A stretch of DNA of 64,000 bases from Microbulbifer harenosus (GTDB lineage Bacteria; Pseudomonadota; Gammaproteobacteria; Pseudomonadales; Cellvibrionaceae), in NCBI RefSeq assembly GCF_005771435.1, contig NZ_VANI01000012.1, positions 1 to 64,000 of the forward strand, in the 5' to 3' direction. Shown here piece by piece: positions 61,314 to 64,000 of this stretch (the stretch's first letter is position 1; each line of letters starts with the position of its first letter). A program made the position numbers and the translations under genes. Below the pieces are notes generated by a model. The model ran no database searches, had not been told where the DNA came from, and worked only from the letters and a program-made list of their open reading frames with translations.

Positions 61314-61727
61314 ATGAAGTACTACTCACGTCATTTCGTAAAACCCGGCGACCTGAATCCGGCCCAGCGTCTGTTTGGCGGCCAGGCACTGGCGTGGATA
61401 GATGAGGAGGCGGCTATTTTTGCAGGGTGCCAGATGGGCACCGCCAACATCGTGACCAAGCTGATGTCTGAAATTGATTTTGTGAGTTCCGCGGTGTGCG
61501 GGGATATCGTGGAGTTTGGGTTTGAGGTAGTGGATATTGGTCGCACGTCGCTGACGGTGCACTGCGAAATGCGCAACAAACAGACCCGGGACCTGATTGT
61601 GCGGGTGGATCGTATCGTGTTTGTGGCACTGGATGCGGAAGGGAAGCCGACGCCGCACAAAAAGGCGGGGATGAGTGTCGAGCAGGCGGCAAATGCAGCC
61701 AATTCGGAAAGCAGACTCGCCAGCTGA
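61314..61727 (+). CDS. YciA-type acyl-CoA thioesterase
   Basis: A 137-residue single-hotdog thioesterase. RHFVKPGDLNPAQRLFGGQALAWIDEEAAI carries the Asn-Pro-x-x-Arg-x-Phe-Gly-Gly and catalytic Asp of the YciA/BFIT group, and MSEIDFVSSAVCGDIVEF follows. It probably hydrolyses short- to medium-chain acyl-CoA. It has its own sigma-54-like promoter and ends in a terminator at 61744, so it is a single-gene unit. Confidence 0.9.
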   Translation: MKYYSRHFVKPGDLNPAQRLFGGQALAWIDEEAAIFAGCQMGTANIVTKLMSEIDFVSSAVCGDIVEFGFEVVDIGRTSLTVHCEMRNKQTRDLIVRVDRIVFVALDAEGKPTPHKKAGMSVEQAANAANSESRLAS

Positions 61728-61743
61728 TTTTCCCGTTGAAGAG

Positions 61744-61776
61744 GCCCGGAGCGTCATGCTCCGGGCTTTCAGTTTT
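61744..61776 (+). terminator. Terminator of the thioesterase gene
   Basis: A 9-bp stem (GCCCGGAGC / GCTCCGGGC) with loop GTCAT is followed by TTTCAGTTTT. It may serve both strands, as usp ends at 61790 from the other side. Confidence 0.75.
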
Positions 61777-61789
61777 CCGCCGGATTACG

Positions 61790-62647
61790 TCAACGCAGTA
61801 GCAGCAGTGGTTGATTGGTCCCCAACAACATTTTGGCAGTGACACTGCCAAGTAGCAGATCGCGCAATTTGCTGTGGCTGAACGCCCCCATCACCGTCAG
61901 GTCGATATCGTGCTCCTGCTGGTAGCTGATCAGCGTATCCACCGTCTTGCCCTGCAGGTTGGCGCTGGTTACCGAAACACCGCCAACACTCAACGCCTGA
62001 GCCCCTTCCGCCAGCACCGTCTCGGCGCCATCGCCCACATATACCAGATGGCACTCCACATGTTTGAACAGCGCACTGTGTGCCACCATATCCAGCGCCT
62101 TGCGCGCTGCTTCGCTGCCATCGTAGGCCAGCATGATGGAACGCGGCGCACAGAACTCGCGGTTCACCACCAGAATCGGCTTGTGCAGTGACCGCACGAT
62201 CGACTCCAACTGCGCACCCAAACCCCGATTCTCCTCCCCGTGCTCCTCGCCGCGAATCCCCAGCACCAGAACCCGGATATGATCCTCCAGCTCCACCAGC
62301 GACTCGATCAGCGAACCGTGACGCTGGCAGGTAACCACCCTCTCAGCCCCCGCATCCACCGCCCGCTCCCGCGCACGCTCCAACATCTGCCGCCCCTGCT
62401 CAAGCTGCAACTTTGAGCGCTGCTGCTCCAGACTCGTCAGCTCCTCCAGCAATTCCTCCTGGCTGCCGAGCCCGATGCTCCCGGTCAGATCCGCTACCGC
62501 AGGTGTAGAGATTCGTTCGATGTTGTGCAGAAGCTTGATGGGCGCACCAACGGTGGTGGCAATCCACGTGGCATAGTCGCAGACAGCACCGCTGAAACGG
62601 GAGCCGTCGATACAGGAGAGTACAACAGGATCTTTCTGTTCGGTCAT
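61790..62647 (-). CDS. Tandem universal stress protein
   Basis: A 285-residue protein with two UspA domains (about 1-150 and 155-285). The first begins VVLSCIDGSRFSGAVCDYAT and the second SIMLAYDGSEAARKALDMVA; the ATP-binding Gly motif near the end, GAFSHSKLRDLLLGSVTAKMLL, belongs to the second domain. Cytoplasmic, with probable stress or energy sensing. It lies after SulP on the same strand, a pairing seen in other marine bacteria, with the 185-bp structured element between them. Confidence 0.9.
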   Translation of the reverse strand: MTEQKDPVVLSCIDGSRFSGAVCDYATWIATTVGAPIKLLHNIERISTPAVADLTGSIGLGSQEELLEELTSLEQQRSKLQLEQGRQMLERARERAVDAGAERVVTCQRHGSLIESLVELEDHIRVLVLGIRGEEHGEENRGLGAQLESIVRSLHKPILVVNREFCAPRSIMLAYDGSEAARKALDMVAHSALFKHVECHLVYVGDGAETVLAEGAQALSVGGVSVTSANLQGKTVDTLISYQQEHDIDLTVMGAFSHSKLRDLLLGSVTAKMLLGTNQPLLLLR

Positions 62648-62713
62648 TATTATTTTCTCTCGTTATCGCAAGTCATTTTCGAAGTGCAAACATCAGACTT
62701 GAAGCTCTGGTGG

Positions 62714-62898
62714 CGGGGGAATGATTTCAAAAGCGTCGCAAACAGGGACGTTTGCGACGCAGCTTACATGGGTTAGGCAAGCGTTTGCGAAGCATGCTTC
62801 GCGCGCCGCCTAACGACGCCAATCTGTGATTGGCGGCCGGCCCCGCTTGCGGGTATTCACAGGGGGGCGCCTAGCCCGGTTTTGAAATCATTCCCCCG
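62714..62898 (-). repeat. Structured element, copy 2 (inverted)
   Basis: A perfect 19-bp inverted repeat, CGGGGGAATGATTTCAAAA (62714-62732) and its complement (62880-62898), bounds the element. Read on the minus strand it repeats the interior of 60960-61164, with a GCGTCGCAAAC / GTTTGCGACGC stem, a perfect GCGAAGCATGCTTCGC palindrome and a CTGTG...CACAG stem enclosing CCCGCAAGCGGG. It lies between sulP and usp, oriented toward usp. Confidence 0.85.
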
Positions 62899-62952
62899 GT
62901 GCCTGAGCGCCACAGGGCGACACTACGAAGTACCCGACCAAACGAGGCCGGA

Positions 62953-64000
62953 TCAGTGCCCGCCCAATACCTTCTCAATTTCCTCAGGCTTATCGTGCAC
63001 CCCAAAGCGGTCCACAATCGTCGCACTGGCATCATTCAAGCCGATCAACTCAACCTCCGCGCCCTCGCGACGGAACTTCACCACCGCCTTGTCCAGGGAA
63101 TACACCGCCGAAACATCCCAGAAATGCGCCCGGCTCAGGTCAATCACCACCTTATCCAGCGCCTCCTTGAAATCAAACGCCGCCACAAACTTATCCGCCG
63201 AATTGAAGAACACCTGCCCGATCACCTTATAAGTCCGGCAATTCTTCTCCTCATCCAGCTCCGAGCTCACATACATAAAGTGGCTCACCTTGTTGGCAAA
63301 GAACAGCGACGCCAACAGCACCCCAACAAAAACCCCAAAGGCCAGATTGTGGGTAAACACTACCACAATCACCGTCGACAACATCACCAGATTAGTCGAC
63401 AGCGGCAGGCGCTTCAGATCGCGGATCGACCCCCAATTGAAGGTACCGATAGACACCATGATCATCACCGCCACCAGCGCCGCCATCGGGATTACCGCCA
63501 CATAATCGCTCAGGAACACCACCAGCGTCAGCAAACCAACACCCGCCACCAGCGTGGAAAGGCGCCCGCGTCCGCCCGACTTCACATTGATCACCGACTG
63601 GCCGATCATCGCGCAACCCGCCATACCACCCAGCAGGCCCGCACCGATATTGGCGATACCCTGACCTTTGCACTCACGGTTCTTGTCACTGCTGGTATCC
63701 GTCAGATCGTCCACGATGGTGGCGGTCATCAGGGATTCCAGCAACCCCACCACCGCAAGACCGGCGGAATACGGAAAGATGATTTTCAGAGTCTCGAAAT
63801 TGAGCGGCACGTCCGGCCACAGGAACACCGGCAATGTGTCCGGCAGATCGCCCATATCGCCCACGGTGCGGATATCCAGCCCCAGCGCTACGGCTGCCGC
63901 AGTACAGGCGAGAATGCACACCAGCGGCGACGGCAGGATCTTGCCCACCACCGGCACATAGGGAAACAGGTAGATGATGCCGAGGCCCGCCGCAGTCATC
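62953..64000 (-). CDS. SulP-family anion transporter (partial)
   Basis: The C-terminal about 348 residues are visible; the N-terminus lies beyond the right edge. About seven membrane segments are followed by a C-terminal STAS domain (about 260-340: [39 protein letters not shown]). SulP proteins carry sulfate, bicarbonate or other anions. The membrane motif [21 protein letters not shown] and [32 protein letters not shown] are typical; this is the branch near the marine BicA-like bicarbonate transporters, but the ion is not proven. Confidence 0.93.
   Translation of the reverse strand, partial: MTAAGLGIIYLFPYVPVVGKILPSPLVCILACTAAAVALGLDIRTVGDMGDLPDTLPVFLWPDVPLNFETLKIIFPYSAGLAVVGLLESLMTATIVDDLTDTSSDKNRECKGQGIANIGAGLLGGMAGCAMIGQSVINVKSGGRGRLSTLVAGVGLLTLVVFLSDYVAVIPMAALVAVMIMVSIGTFNWGSIRDLKRLPLSTNLVMLSTVIVVVFTHNLAFGVFVGVLLASLFFANKVSHFMYVSSELDEEKNCRTYKVIGQVFFNSADKFVAAFDFKEALDKVVIDLSRAHFWDVSAVYSLDKAVVKFRREGAEVELIGLNDASATIVDRFGVHDKPEEIEKVLGGH

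Noticed and set aside
62773-62815. attC-like site (GTTAGGC and GCCTAAC) inside structured element 2
   Set aside because: The core-like motifs fit GTTRRRY and RYYYAAC, but they are in the wrong order for an attC, they are not conserved in copy 1, and no cassette ends are complementary.

Overview
The window looks like a chromosome segment of a marine gammaproteobacterium near Cellvibrionales (Microbulbifer / Saccharophagus type). This is inferred from high-GC coding sequence, four large TonB-dependent receptors, FabV as enoyl reductase, BamC/DapA and LpxL-type envelope genes, and a gene order (sfsA, dksA, gluQRS, cbrX-cbrA-cbrB, pcnB, folK, panB) known from Pseudomonas. The species cannot be named from the sequence alone.

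Region 1 (1-5210) is an integron cassette array. Ten long attC sites (about 120-150 bp, imperfectly palindromic, two sequence subfamilies) separate nine complete cassettes and part of one more; a tenth complete cassette abuts an attI-like core at 5204-5210. All cassette genes run on the minus strand, are lower in GC than the rest and are almost all of unknown function. The two ends of every complete cassette are complementary, as expected for a unit excised and joined through attC. No integrase gene lies next to the attI-like end, so this is either an integrase-less cluster or its integrase lies elsewhere. A 20-bp-period tandem repeat (5232-5347) sits just beyond the array.

Region 2 (5.4-35.3 kb) is mostly nutrient acquisition. 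A TPP riboswitch heads a thiamine salvage operon (TonB receptor, YkoF-like thiamine-binding protein, PnuT, ThiK-like kinase). A membrane-bound AraC-type regulator precedes a TonB receptor and an M20 peptidase. A minus-strand set of glutamine synthetase-like ligase, aldehyde dehydrogenase and iron alcohol dehydrogenase fits gamma-glutamyl catabolism of an amine or amino alcohol. A FecI/FecR pair lies divergent to a TonB receptor with an N-terminal STN signalling domain, whose close paralogue without STN lies 3 kb away.

Region 3 (33-58 kb) is housekeeping: cysE, htpX, an S1C protease, a Rieske protein, sfsA, dksA, gluQRS, the CbrX-CbrA-CbrB two-component system, pcnB, folK, a deoxynucleoside kinase, panB, a thioesterase, a ZntB-type transporter, a mutarotase, bamC, dapA and an LpxL-type acyltransferase. 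Between cbrB and pcnB, where Pseudomonas carries the CrcZ decoy RNA, there is no gene but a sigma-54-type promoter followed by about 300 nt packed with AAYAAYAA motifs, a candidate CrcZ-like sRNA.

Region 4 (58-64 kb) has an aldo/keto reductase, fabV, an acyl-CoA thioesterase, a tandem universal stress protein and a SulP transporter cut by the window edge. Its intergenic spaces hold a 134-bp palindrome and two copies (60960-61164 and, inverted, 62714-62898) of an undescribed structured element whose terminal stems differ at four positions, each compensated on the opposite arm. I saw no tRNA, rRNA, CRISPR array or insertion sequence.
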